Shown here in pieces: positions 49,986 to 58,335 of a DNA stretch of 64,000 nucleotides; the stretch's first letter is position 1; the number at the start of each line of letters is the position of its first letter. The DNA lies in NCBI RefSeq assembly GCF_029894125.1, contig NZ_JARXYZ010000008.1:186001-250000 (forward strand), read 5' to 3'. A program made the position numbers and the translations under genes. The stretch comes from Kitasatospora sp. MAA19 (GTDB lineage Bacteria; Actinomycetota; Actinomycetes; Streptomycetales; Streptomycetaceae). The notes under the pieces are model-generated. The model was not told the DNA's origin. It made no database searches and was given only the letters and a program-made list of their open reading frames with translations.

Positions 49986-51695
49986 CTCCGGCCGCCCGAG
50001 CAGCCCGGTCAGGTGCTCGGGCGTGGCCACCGGGCAGACCTTGTGCACGAAGTCCCGCCGCAGCGCGTGGTACGGCTCGCCCACCCGGTAGAAGTTGGCG
50101 TGCATCCGCCGCAGTTCCTCCGCCCGGTACTCGGCCAGCGGCTGCGCCTCCTCGTCGGCGGACCGGCGGCGCTTCTTGTCGACCAGTCGGCCGGTGAGCT
50201 CCGGCGAGGCGCCGAGCCCGGCGGCCTCCCGGGCCACCCGGCGGCGGAAGGCGGCCGCGTCCCCGCCGAAGGTGCGGTCCACCAGGCCGATCCGGCGCGC
50301 GTGTTCGGCGCCGACCGGCAGCGCCTCGGTGGTCAGCCGATCGGCCTGCTCGGCACCGACCCGGCGCGGCAGGGTGTACGTCCAGTACTCGGAGCCGTAC
50401 AGGCCCATCAGCCGGTAGTGCGGGTTGAGCACCGCCGACTCCCGGCACCACACCTCGTCGGCGGCGAGCGCCAGCATCAGGCCGCCGGCCGCCGCGTTCC
50501 CCGCCAGCGCGGCGACGGTGAGCTTGTCGGTCGTGGCGAGGATCGCGTGGACGAGGTCGTCCATCGCGTTGATGTTCTCCCAGGACTCCAGCGCCGGGAA
50601 GGCCGCGCCCTCGATGACGTTGAGGTGGATCCCGTTGGAGTAGAAGTCCCGGGGCGCCCCGAGCACCAGCACCGAGGTGGGCCGGTCGGCGGCCTGGCGG
50701 TAGGCGGCGAGCAGCCGGCGGCACTGCCCGGTGCTCATCGCCCCGCCGGCGTAGGCGAATTCGAGGTAGCCGACGTCGCCGTCCTCGCGGTAGCGCAGCT
50801 CCGACCAGGTGTCCCGGCGGGCCGCCGAGGCCGGTGTCACCGGCACTTCGCGGACCCGGTGCAGCCGGTCGGCGAGCACCGTCGCGGCGGGGAGCTTGTA
50901 GGTGGCCGGCCCGCCCGGGGTGCGGCGCGGGCGCAGTTGCGGAATCCAGACCGCGCCGTCCACGGTGGCCCGGCAGATCGCGCCGTCGCGGGTGGCGAGC
51001 ACGGCACCGGGCACCGGGCCACGCAGCTCGTCCTCGGGGTGGCCGCCGTGCAGGAAGTACTCGCGCCCGAACAACTCGTCGAGCACGCCGGGTTGGGAGT
51101 CGGCGGCGCGGAGCTTGCGGAGCACGGTGGCGGTGTCGTCGGCGGCCCAGTCGATCCGGCGCGCCTCCTGCCGCAGGAGCGGGCGGAGCCTGCCGTGGAC
51201 GTCCGGCCGGTCGTAGTCGAGCGGTTCGGGGGTGAACAGGCCACCCTCGTAGCGCTGGACGGCGAGCAGGACGGCCTCGACGGCGGCGTCGGCGACCTCG
51301 CCCCGGTACAGCTCGCTCTTGCCGCAGTCGGCGACGGGGAACTCGACGGACGCCCAGATGTCGCCGGCGTCCATCTCCTCGACGGCCTGCAGGACGGTCA
51401 CGCCCCAGCGCTCCGCCCCTTCGGTGATCGCCCAGTCGAGCGAGGAGGGCCCGCGGTCGCCCTTGGGACCGGGGTGCACGATCAGGACGGTTCGGGTGGA
51501 CCAGATGTCCTCCGGGACAGCCTTGGTGAGCATCGGGCAGATGATCAGCTCGGGGTCGGTACGGGCCACCGCCGCCCTCATCGGCTCGTCACCGAGGGCG
51601 AGTTGGACGGCGACCTGGTGGCCGCGCTCGCGCAGCTCGGTGTGGACGCGCTGGGTCAGGCTGTTGAACGCGCTGGCGATCAGGAGAATGCGCAA
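49983..51695 (-). CDS. hypX: HypX/HoxX hydrogenase maturation protein
   Basis: 570 residues. The N-terminal half is a formyl-transferase fold (AVPEDIWSTRTVLIVHPGPKG, PSSLDWAITEGAERWGVTVL); the C-terminal half is enoyl-CoA hydratase-like (FYSNGIHLNVIEGAA, AGNAAAGGLMLALAADEVW). HypX releases CO from formyl groups of formyl-THF through CoA under oxic conditions for the Fe(CN)2CO centre of [NiFe] hydrogenases. TTG at 51695 follows GGAGG and the product begins LRILLIASAFNSLTQR, the normal N-terminus. No other hyp or hydrogenase genes are in the window, so the target enzyme must be elsewhere. Confidence 0.92.
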   Translation of the reverse strand: MRILLIASAFNSLTQRVHTELRERGHQVAVQLALGDEPMRAAVARTDPELIICPMLTKAVPEDIWSTRTVLIVHPGPKGDRGPSSLDWAITEGAERWGVTVLQAVEEMDAGDIWASVEFPVADCGKSELYRGEVADAAVEAVLLAVQRYEGGLFTPEPLDYDRPDVHGRLRPLLRQEARRIDWAADDTATVLRKLRAADSQPGVLDELFGREYFLHGGHPEDELRGPVPGAVLATRDGAICRATVDGAVWIPQLRPRRTPGGPATYKLPAATVLADRLHRVREVPVTPASAARRDTWSELRYREDGDVGYLEFAYAGGAMSTGQCRRLLAAYRQAADRPTSVLVLGAPRDFYSNGIHLNVIEGAAFPALESWENINAMDDLVHAILATTDKLTVAALAGNAAAGGLMLALAADEVWCRESAVLNPHYRLMGLYGSEYWTYTLPRRVGAEQADRLTTEALPVGAEHARRIGLVDRTFGGDAAAFRRRVAREAAGLGASPELTGRLVDKKRRRSADEEAQPLAEYRAEELRRMHANFYRVGEPYHALRRDFVHKVCPVATPEHLTGLLGRPE

Positions 51696-51900
51696 GGGGG
51701 CCTCCGGCAAGGAACTGGGGTCGCGCGCAGGCGATGAAACCAGGGCATGGACACGCAATGATTACGTTTTACGCCTTCCCGCCCGACCCTCACGCATCCC
51801 GCACACCTGTGTCCCCGGAGTGGCCCGCACGCGCCGGATCTCCCCAGCGCCTCCCCGGAGTTGACGTACGGCGCTCGCCTTCGTCCGCTAGGGCCCGTCC

Positions 51901-51922
51901 GGCCGGTCCTGCCGGACCGGCC
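51901..51922 (-). terminator. Terminator of DUF4231 copy 2
   Basis: 9-bp perfect stem GGCCGGTCC / GGACCGGCC with loop TGCC, 13 bp after the stop. Confidence 0.75.
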
Positions 51923-51935
51923 CTGGCGCGGCGGG

Positions 51936-52859
51936 CTACCTCGGGAACGCCCGGCGGGCCCGCCAGGTGGTGTGCTCGCGGGACACGGCGTCCTCCGCCT
52001 CGGCGGCCAGCCGGGCCCACCGCGCCTCGGCGTCCGGCGCCTTGAGGTCGAGGTCGGAGAGCTGGTTGCCGACGTTCTCCAGCTCGCGCGCGGCCAGCTG
52101 GTAGGCGGCGGCCAGCGGGCGCAGCTGCTTGAGCTGGGTCCAGGCGATGATGGCGGCGGCCGCGGCCGAGCTGGCCCCGAAGACGTGCACCTGCAGGGCG
52201 CCCGTCGCCTGGGCGATGGCCGCCGCCGCGCCGATGATGATCATCGCCGCGATGCCGAGCCCCCAGGACACCCCCTGCGTCTCGCACGCCTCGGCCCGGG
52301 CGCGGTACCAGGTGCGCTGGCCCTCGACGCGGGTGCGCAGGTAGAGCGTGCGGCGGGCGGTCAGGCTGCCGGCCCGCATCCGCCGCATCTCCGGGGTGAT
52401 CTCGGGGACGGTGCCGGGCGGCACGATCTCCGGGTCCTCGAAGGCCCGCAGCACGTCCTCGACCTGGAGCAGGTAGCCGCGGTCCACGTCCGCGGACTCA
52501 GCCTCGCCGTCGAACGGCCGGGCTCGGACGGTGTACTTCCAGGCCAGCGTCTTGACCGACTCGGCCGCCGCCCGGGCCTCGTACCAGCGGCCCTGCGGGT
52601 TGCTGCGGCGCAGCCGGGACCAGAAGTAGCCGGCGATCAGGAAGGCGGCCACCGAGTACAGCGGCGTGGTGTCGAAGGCGCCGCGTTTGTCCGGCCCGGG
52701 GAACGAGCCGATCAGGGCGGCGATCACCAGCATCGCGATCAGTCCGCGGTACCAGCGCAGCGTCTCGCGCTGGCCGTCCAGCGAGGCCTTGTCCGCCGTC
52801 CAGAACAGCTCCGGCAGCAGCTTCGCCTCGTCTCCCCCGGGCGGATCCTGTTGCACCAT
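51936..52859 (-). CDS. DUF4231 (SLATT-like) membrane protein, copy 2
   Basis: 307 residues and homologous to 13419-14348. ELFWTADKASLDGQR corresponds to EFFWTADAASLRGQR, AAAESVKTLAWKYTVRA to AAAESVKTLAWKFAVRA, and EDAVSREHTTWRARR to EDAVSREHTTWQARR. Two pairs of predicted transmembrane helices (LIAMLVIAALIGSF, TPLYSVAAFLIAGYF, LGIAAMIIIGAAAAI, SSAAAAAIIAW). Start ATG at 52859 preceded by GGGGAGGGGG. Function unknown; SLATT proteins are proposed pore-forming effectors. Confidence 0.88.
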   Translation of the reverse strand: MVQQDPPGGDEAKLLPELFWTADKASLDGQRETLRWYRGLIAMLVIAALIGSFPGPDKRGAFDTTPLYSVAAFLIAGYFWSRLRRSNPQGRWYEARAAAESVKTLAWKYTVRARPFDGEAESADVDRGYLLQVEDVLRAFEDPEIVPPGTVPEITPEMRRMRAGSLTARRTLYLRTRVEGQRTWYRARAEACETQGVSWGLGIAAMIIIGAAAAIAQATGALQVHVFGASSAAAAAIIAWTQLKQLRPLAAAYQLAARELENVGNQLSDLDLKAPDAEARWARLAAEAEDAVSREHTTWRARRAFPR

Positions 52860-52990
52860 CGGTCGAGCCCCCTCCCCGTGTCCGTCCAGGCAGTATTCCC
52901 TCCGCCAACTGCCCTACACAGACCGATTTTTGACATATTCCAGCCGACGATGACTGCCCCCGCCGTCCGGAAACCGCTACAACCGGTCAC

Positions 52991-53441
52991 ATGCCGCTGC
53001 ACTGGAAGCTCGTCATCGACTGCGCCGACCCGAACCGCCAGGCCGCCTTCTGGGCCGCCGCCCTCGACTACACCCTGGAGGAGCACGGCGCCCTGATCAC
53101 CCGCCTGCTCGACGCCGGCGCCGTCACCCCGGACGCCGTCACCGAGGTCGACGGCCACCCCGCCTGGCGCACCCTCGCCGCCGTCCGCCACCCCGAGGAC
53201 CCGTACGACCCCGCCACCGGCACCGGCCTCGGCCGCCGCCTGCTCTTCCAGGCCGTCCCCGAGCCGAAGCCCGACAAGAACCGCCTCCACCTCGACGTGC
53301 ACCCGGGCCCGGGCGAGCGGGAGTCGACCGTCGCCCGCCTCCGGACCCTCGGCGCCACCCTCCTGCGCGACGTCAAGGAGCCGGGCGGCGCGTGGACGAT
53401 CATGGCCGACCCCGAGGGGCAACGAGTTCTGCGTCCACTGA
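52991..53441 (+). pseudogene. VOC-family protein gene with a C-terminal +1 frameshift
   Basis: The ATG at 52991 frame encodes LHWKLVIDCADPNRQAAFW ... FQAVPEPKPDKNRLHLDV ... WTIMADPEG, then shifts at a run of four G (53416-53419). With one G removed it reads NEFCVH and stops at 53441 (149 residues), the normal end of this VOC subfamily. As sequenced the frame runs on to 53548, right through the terminator hairpin. TACAAC lies 7 bases before the ATG, so it may be leaderless. Mutation versus sequencing error cannot be distinguished. Confidence 0.82.
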
Positions 53442-53457
53442 CCGGCGGCCGGAAAAC

Positions 53458-53500
53458 GACGGCGGCCCCGCGCTCCGAGGAGGAGTGCGGGGCCGCCGTC
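53458..53500. terminator. Terminator between VOC and NCS2 genes
   Basis: Perfect 14-bp stem GACGGCGGCCCCGC / GCGGGGCCGCCGTC with a 15-nt loop. It begins 16 bp after the corrected VOC stop and 18 bp before the convergent permease stop. Confidence 0.88.
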
Positions 53501-53517
53501 GTGGCCGGGCCGAGGAG

Positions 53518-54978
53518 TCAGAGCAGACCGAGGGCCGGCATCAGGTAGTAGAAGGCGAACACCGCCGCCACCGCGTACAGCGGGACCGGCACGCTGCGCC
53601 CGCGCCCGGCGGCCAGCCGCAGGATGCAGAAGGCGATGAAGCCGAAGCCGATGCCGTTGGTGATGCTGTAGGTGAACGGCATCATCACGATGGTCAGGAA
53701 GGCCGGGATCGCGATGGTGTGGTCCGCCCAGTCGATCTCCTTGATCGAGCCGGCCAGGATCAGGAAGCCGACGGTGACCAGGGCCGGGGTGGCCGCCTGG
53801 GCCGGGACCATGGTGGCGAGCGGGGTGAGGAAGAGCGCCACCACGAAGAGCAGGCCGGTGACGATCGAGGCGAAGCCGGTACGGGCGCCCTCGCCGACGC
53901 CGGCGGTCGACTCGACGAAGCAGGTGTTCGCGGAGGCGGAGGTGGCGCCGCCGGCCGCGGTGGCGATGCCGTCGACCATCAGGATCTTGTTGATGCCGGG
54001 CAGGTCGCCCTTCTCGTCCAGCAGGTGCGCCTCGTCGGCGACGCCGAGGATGGTGCCCATCGCGTCGAAGAAGCAGGACATCAGCACGGTGAAGACGAAC
54101 AGCACGCCGGTCAGCACGCCGACCTTCTCGAAGCCGCCGAACAGGCTGACCTTGCCGACCAGGCCGAAGTCCGGGGCGGCGACCGGGTTGCCCGGCCAGA
54201 CCGGGACGGTCAGGCCCCACTTGAGCGCCGGGATGTCGACGAACTTGTCGACCAGCACGGCGAGCGCGGTGCTGGCCGCGATGCTGATCAGGATCGCCCC
54301 GGGCACCTTGCGGATCACCAGGACCAGGGTGAGCACCAGGCCGAACACGAAGATCAGCACCGGCCAGCCGAGCAGGTGCCCGCTGCCGCCGAGCTGCAGC
54401 GGGACGGTGGTGTGCGCGGCGTCCGGCATGCGGCTGACGAAGCCGGAGTCGACCAGGCCGACGAGGCAGATGAACAGGCCGATCCCGATCGCGATGGCCT
54501 TGCGCAGGCCGAGCGGCACGGCGCTCATGACCCGCTCGCGCAGGCCGGTGGCGACCAGCAGCATGATCGCGAAGCCGGCCAGCACGACCATGCCCATGGC
54601 GTCCGGCCAGGTCATCTTGGGGGCGAGCTGGAGCGCCACGATGGTGTTGACGCCGAGGCCCGCGGCCAGGCCGATCGGCACGTTGCCGATGACGCCCATC
54701 AGCAGGGTGGTGAGACCGGCGGTGAGGGCGGTGGCGGTGACCAGCTGGGCGCTGTCCAGGTGGGCCCCGGTCAGGTCCGTGCCGCTGGCCAGGATGATCG
54801 GGTTCAGCACCAGGATGTAGGCCATGGTGAAGAAGGTGGCGATGCCGCCGCGGATCTCGCGCGGCAGGCTGGAGCCGCGCTCGCTGATCCGGAAGTAGCG
54901 GTCCAGGGCACCGGAGGGGGGCTCGGGTGCGCTGGAGGCGGGTTCGGGCGACTCGGTGGTCGGCTGGACCACAGGCAT
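53518..54978 (-). CDS. NCS2-family (AzgA/GhxP-type) purine permease
   Basis: 486 residues and about 12-14 transmembrane helices. AzgA-type landmarks: ISERGSSLPREIRGGIATFFTMAYI (split across the first helix), GANPIILASG-like LNPIILASGTDL, AAGLGVNTIVALQLAP, and ATAAGGATSASANTCFVESTAG with the transport-associated SANTCFVES motif. Probable proton-coupled uptake of hypoxanthine/guanine/adenine. ATG at 54978 (MPVVQPTTESP) follows GAGGA. No purine riboswitch seen. Confidence 0.93.
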   Translation of the reverse strand: MPVVQPTTESPEPASSAPEPPSGALDRYFRISERGSSLPREIRGGIATFFTMAYILVLNPIILASGTDLTGAHLDSAQLVTATALTAGLTTLLMGVIGNVPIGLAAGLGVNTIVALQLAPKMTWPDAMGMVVLAGFAIMLLVATGLRERVMSAVPLGLRKAIAIGIGLFICLVGLVDSGFVSRMPDAAHTTVPLQLGGSGHLLGWPVLIFVFGLVLTLVLVIRKVPGAILISIAASTALAVLVDKFVDIPALKWGLTVPVWPGNPVAAPDFGLVGKVSLFGGFEKVGVLTGVLFVFTVLMSCFFDAMGTILGVADEAHLLDEKGDLPGINKILMVDGIATAAGGATSASANTCFVESTAGVGEGARTGFASIVTGLLFVVALFLTPLATMVPAQAATPALVTVGFLILAGSIKEIDWADHTIAIPAFLTIVMMPFTYSITNGIGFGFIAFCILRLAAGRGRSVPVPLYAVAAVFAFYYLMPALGLL

Positions 54979-55125
54979 GCGTGCGTCCTCTATGGGGGAG
55001 CTGAGGAGGGGACGCCCAGGGCTACGGTGGCCGGGCGGGGGGTTTTCAGTATGGTTTCCCGATCGCACACGCGCTATCTTCGCGCGTAGAACCCCGTGGG
55101 CCCCTGCGGGCCACCCGCCGCACCG

Positions 55126-55138
55126 TACGCTAGGCCCC
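55126..55138 (+). promoter_or_regulatory. -10 element TACGCT for leaderless DUF2530 gene
   Basis: TACGCT (55126-55131) is followed by 7 bases and the ATG at 55139, with no ribosome binding site. Confidence 0.55.
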
Positions 55139-55462
55139 ATGCCCAAGACCCCGCTGCACCCCTCGCCCCCTCCGCTGGAGGCCAACGACGTCGCCATCGT
55201 CGGCGGCGGCACGGTGCTGTGGTTCGTCGCCTTTCTGGCCCTGCTCCCCTTCCAGGGCACCCTCTCCGACCACGGCCACGGCACCTGGCCGTGGATCTGC
55301 CTCTCCGGCGGCCTACTCGGCTTGATCGGCCTCTGGTACTGCCGCGCCCGGCGGGACGCCATCGCCCGCGACCGCGCCGCCGAGGCCGCGAACCGGACGA
55401 CCAACGACGCGCAGCGGGCACCCGGCGACGACGGCCAGGGCCCGGCCACCCGGTCGGACTGA
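55139..55462 (+). CDS. DUF2530 small membrane protein
   Basis: 107 residues. PPPLEANDVAIVGGGTVLWFVAFL is a first transmembrane helix, WPWICLSGGLLGLIGLWYC a second, then a basic tail RARRDAIARDRA. This is the DUF2530 pattern of actinobacteria, function unknown. It lies divergent from the NCS2 permease and 52 bp upstream of the P-type ATPase gene. Confidence 0.88.
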   Translation: MPKTPLHPSPPPLEANDVAIVGGGTVLWFVAFLALLPFQGTLSDHGHGTWPWICLSGGLLGLIGLWYCRARRDAIARDRAAEAANRTTNDAQRAPGDDGQGPATRSD

Positions 55463-55501
55463 ATAGTCCTTTAGTAGCACGCATCGGACATAAGGCGCCC
55501 G

Positions 55502-55514
55502 TAGAGTCGGTGCC
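55502..55514 (+). promoter_or_regulatory. -10 element TAGAGT for leaderless P-type ATPase gene
   Basis: TAGAGT (55502-55507) is followed by 7 bases and the ATG at 55515; no ribosome binding site between. Confidence 0.6.
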
Positions 55515-58007
55515 ATGACGCAGCCTGCCCACCCCGCGGAAGAGCAGCCCGGCGACGGCGACCGCCCCGAAGGTGCGCACCCCCTCGGGCTGCTGCCCGG
55601 CCGACGCGGCGGGCTGACCGCCGCCGAGGTGGCCGACCGGGTCGCGAACGGGCAGGTCAACGACGTCCCGGTACGGTCCAGCCGCTCCGCCAAGGAGATC
55701 GTCCGGGCCAACGTCTTCACCCGCTTCAACGCGATCATCGGCGTGATGTTCGGGATCATCCTGATCGTCGGCCCGATCCAGGACGGCCTGTTCGGCCTGG
55801 TCATCGTCGCCAACACCGCGATCGGCATCATCCAGGAGCTGCGCGCCAAGAAGACCCTGGACAGCCTGGCCCTGATCGGCGAGGCCCGCCCGCAGGTCCG
55901 CCGGGACGGCAGCGTCGAGGCGATCGCCGTCGCCGAGATCGTGCTGGACGACACGGTGCTGCTCGGCATCGGCGACAAGGTGATCGTCGACGGCGAGGTC
56001 ACCGAGGCGGACGGCCTGGAGATCGACGAGTCGCTGCTCACCGGCGAGCCCGACCCCGTCCTCAAGCAGCCCGGCGACCAGGTGATGTCCGGCAGCTTCG
56101 TGGTGGCCGGCGCGGGCGCGTTCACCGCCACCAGGGTCGGCCGCGAGGCGTACGCGGCGCAGCTCGCCGAGGAGGCCAGCCGGTTCACCCTGGTGAAGTC
56201 GGAGCTGCGCAGCGGCATCAACAGCATCCTGCGCTTCATCACCTACCTGCTGATCCCCACCGCCCTCGGCCTGATCATCAGCCAGCTGGCCGTCGAGGGC
56301 CGCGACTGGCGCGAGGCCGTGCGCCGCATGGTGGCCGGCATCGTGCCGATGGTCCCCGAGGGGCTGGTCCTGCTGACCTCGGTCGCCTTCGCGATCGGCG
56401 TGATCCGGCTGGGCCGCAAGCAGTGCCTGGTCCAGGAGCTCCCGGCGATCGAGGGCCTGGCCCGGGTCGACACCGTCTGCCTGGACAAGACCGGCACCCT
56501 CACCGAGGGCGGCATGGACGTCGTCGACCTGCGCGTCCTGTCCGACGGGGAGCCCGGCGCCGTCACCCCGGACACCATCAAGCACGCGCTCGGCGTGATG
56601 GCCGGCGCCGACGCCCGCCCCAACCCCTCCATACAGGCCGTCATCGCCGCGTACGGCGACGGCTCCCCGGGCGACGGCTCCACCGGCGACGGGAGCAGCC
56701 CCGGGGGCGGCGCCGGCGGCAACGGCTGGCGGGTGATCGAGGCGATGCCCTTCTCCTCCGCCCGCAAGTGGAGCGGCGTGCAGCTGCTGGAGCCGCAGGG
56801 CGGCGAGGCCAGCTGGCTGCTCGGCGCCCCCGACGTGCTGCTGCCGGCCGGGCACCCGGCGCTCGCCGAGGTCGACGAGCTGGGCGCCAAGGGCCTGCGG
56901 GTGCTGCTGCTCGGCCGCACCCCCGTCCCGCTGGACTCCCCCGACCCGGCGGCCGGGCTCACCCCGCTCGCCCTGGTGGTGCTCCAGCAGCGGCTGCGCC
57001 ACGACGCCGCCGAGACCCTGCGCTACTTCGAGGGCCAGCAGGTGCAGGCCAAGGTCATCTCCGGCGACGCCGCGGTCTCGGTCGGCGCGGTCGCCGGCCA
57101 CCTCGGCCTGCCCGGCGCCGACCACCCGCTGGACGCCCGGACCCTGCCCGCCGAACCGGACGCCCTCGCCGACACGGCCGAGCGGACCACCGTCTTCGGC
57201 CGGGTCACCCCGCAGCAGAAGCGCCAGCTGGTCGCCGCCCTGCAGTCCCGCGGGCACACCGTGGCGATGACCGGCGACGGCGTCAACGACGTGCTCGCGC
57301 TCAAGGACGCCGACATCGGCGTGGCGATGGGCACCGGCAGCGACGCCACCAAGGCGGTCGCCCAGATCGTGCTGCTGAACGACTCCTTCGCCACCCTGCC
57401 CTCGGTGGTCGCCGAGGGCCGCCGGGTGATCGGCAACATCGAACGGGTCGCCGGGTTGTTCCTGGTGAAGACGGTCTACTCGGTTCTGCTCGCGCTGCTG
57501 GTGATCTTCACCCACTCGCCGTACCCGTTCCTGCCCCGGCACTCCACCGTGCTCTCCACCCTCACCATCGGCGTGCCGGCCTTCTTCCTCGCCCTCGCCC
57601 CCAACAACGAGCGGGCCCGCACCGGCTTCGTGAAGCGCGTCCTGCGGCTCGCCGTCCCGGGCGGCGTCATCGCTGGCACGGGGACGTTCGTGGCCTACGC
57701 ACTGGCCCGCGCCGACCACGTCACCGACCTCAAGGCCGACACCAGCGTGGCCACCCTGACGCTCTTCCTGATCGCCATCTGGGTGCTCGCCATCGTCGCC
57801 CGCCCGTACAACTGGTGGCGCCTGCTGCTGATCGGCACCATGGGCGGCGCCTTCGCCCTGGTCCTGCTGGTGCCCTGGCTGTCGGACTTCTTCCAGCTCC
57901 GCCTGGTCGGCATCCGCGATCCCTGGGTCGGCGTCGGCATCGCGGTGATCTGCGGTCTGGCCCTGGAGGTCGCCTGGCGCTTCATGAAGCGCCGCGGGAT
58001 GGAGTGA
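55515..58007 (+). CDS. HAD-IC P-type cation ATPase, CtpE-like
   Basis: 830 residues. Phosphorylated Asp in DKTGTLTEGG, actuator loop LLTGEPDP, transmembrane motif MVPEGLVLLTS, hinge TGDGVNDVLALKDADIGVAMG and a C-terminal set of about six helices. The PEGL-type ion site and overall length resemble mycobacterial CtpE, reported as a calcium uptake ATPase; ion specificity here is inferred only. A Gly/Ser-rich insertion near residue 385 is a probable loop. Start ATG at 55515, leaderless. Plasma membrane. Confidence 0.92.
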   Translation: MTQPAHPAEEQPGDGDRPEGAHPLGLLPGRRGGLTAAEVADRVANGQVNDVPVRSSRSAKEIVRANVFTRFNAIIGVMFGIILIVGPIQDGLFGLVIVANTAIGIIQELRAKKTLDSLALIGEARPQVRRDGSVEAIAVAEIVLDDTVLLGIGDKVIVDGEVTEADGLEIDESLLTGEPDPVLKQPGDQVMSGSFVVAGAGAFTATRVGREAYAAQLAEEASRFTLVKSELRSGINSILRFITYLLIPTALGLIISQLAVEGRDWREAVRRMVAGIVPMVPEGLVLLTSVAFAIGVIRLGRKQCLVQELPAIEGLARVDTVCLDKTGTLTEGGMDVVDLRVLSDGEPGAVTPDTIKHALGVMAGADARPNPSIQAVIAAYGDGSPGDGSTGDGSSPGGGAGGNGWRVIEAMPFSSARKWSGVQLLEPQGGEASWLLGAPDVLLPAGHPALAEVDELGAKGLRVLLLGRTPVPLDSPDPAAGLTPLALVVLQQRLRHDAAETLRYFEGQQVQAKVISGDAAVSVGAVAGHLGLPGADHPLDARTLPAEPDALADTAERTTVFGRVTPQQKRQLVAALQSRGHTVAMTGDGVNDVLALKDADIGVAMGTGSDATKAVAQIVLLNDSFATLPSVVAEGRRVIGNIERVAGLFLVKTVYSVLLALLVIFTHSPYPFLPRHSTVLSTLTIGVPAFFLALAPNNERARTGFVKRVLRLAVPGGVIAGTGTFVAYALARADHVTDLKADTSVATLTLFLIAIWVLAIVARPYNWWRLLLIGTMGGAFALVLLVPWLSDFFQLRLVGIRDPWVGVGIAVICGLALEVAWRFMKRRGME

Positions 58008-58064
58008 GGCCCTGGCACCCCCGGCCCGCAGGCTGGATGATGGACCCCGAGAGGGGGTGCCGAC

Positions 58065-58322
58065 ATGGCCCGCACGGGTGGGGAAGCCGAGCGCGAGACC
58101 GGACAGGTGGAGGCGTTCGCCGCCTTCCTGGCCGGCCTGCTGGCGGCCGGGCTGACGGTCCTGGCCCTGGTGGGCGGCCGCTGGCTGATGACCGCCGACG
58201 GGATGACCGCCCTGGCGCTGCCGCGGACGCCGACGGCCCTGAAGGCCCTGGTGGCGGCCGTCTGGCTGGCCACCACCGTCGGCGTCTACCTGCGGCTCAA
58301 GCGCCGTGGGCGGGACCGCTGA
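58065..58322 (+). CDS. Small two-helix membrane protein
   Basis: 85 residues. FAAFLAGLLAAGLTVLALVGG and TALKALVAAVWLATTVGVYL are two transmembrane helices, followed by LKRRGRDR. ATG at 58065 follows GAGGGGGTG. It lies 57 bp behind the ATPase gene and may be co-transcribed. Function unknown. Confidence 0.75.
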   Translation: MARTGGEAERETGQVEAFAAFLAGLLAAGLTVLALVGGRWLMTADGMTALALPRTPTALKALVAAVWLATTVGVYLRLKRRGRDR

Positions 58323-58335
58323 GGGCTCAGCCCTC
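58321..58335. terminator. Mini hairpin overlapping two stop codons
   Basis: GAGGGC-TCA-GCCCTC. The two convergent stops (58320-58322 and 58327-58329) both fall in or beside it, so it is a very compact shared end. Only 6 bp of stem, so terminator strength is doubtful. Confidence 0.45.

Noticed and set aside
53392..55089. 565-codon + strand open frame over the NCS2 permease
   Set aside because: Extremely His/Asp/Gln-rich, antisense to the purine permease.
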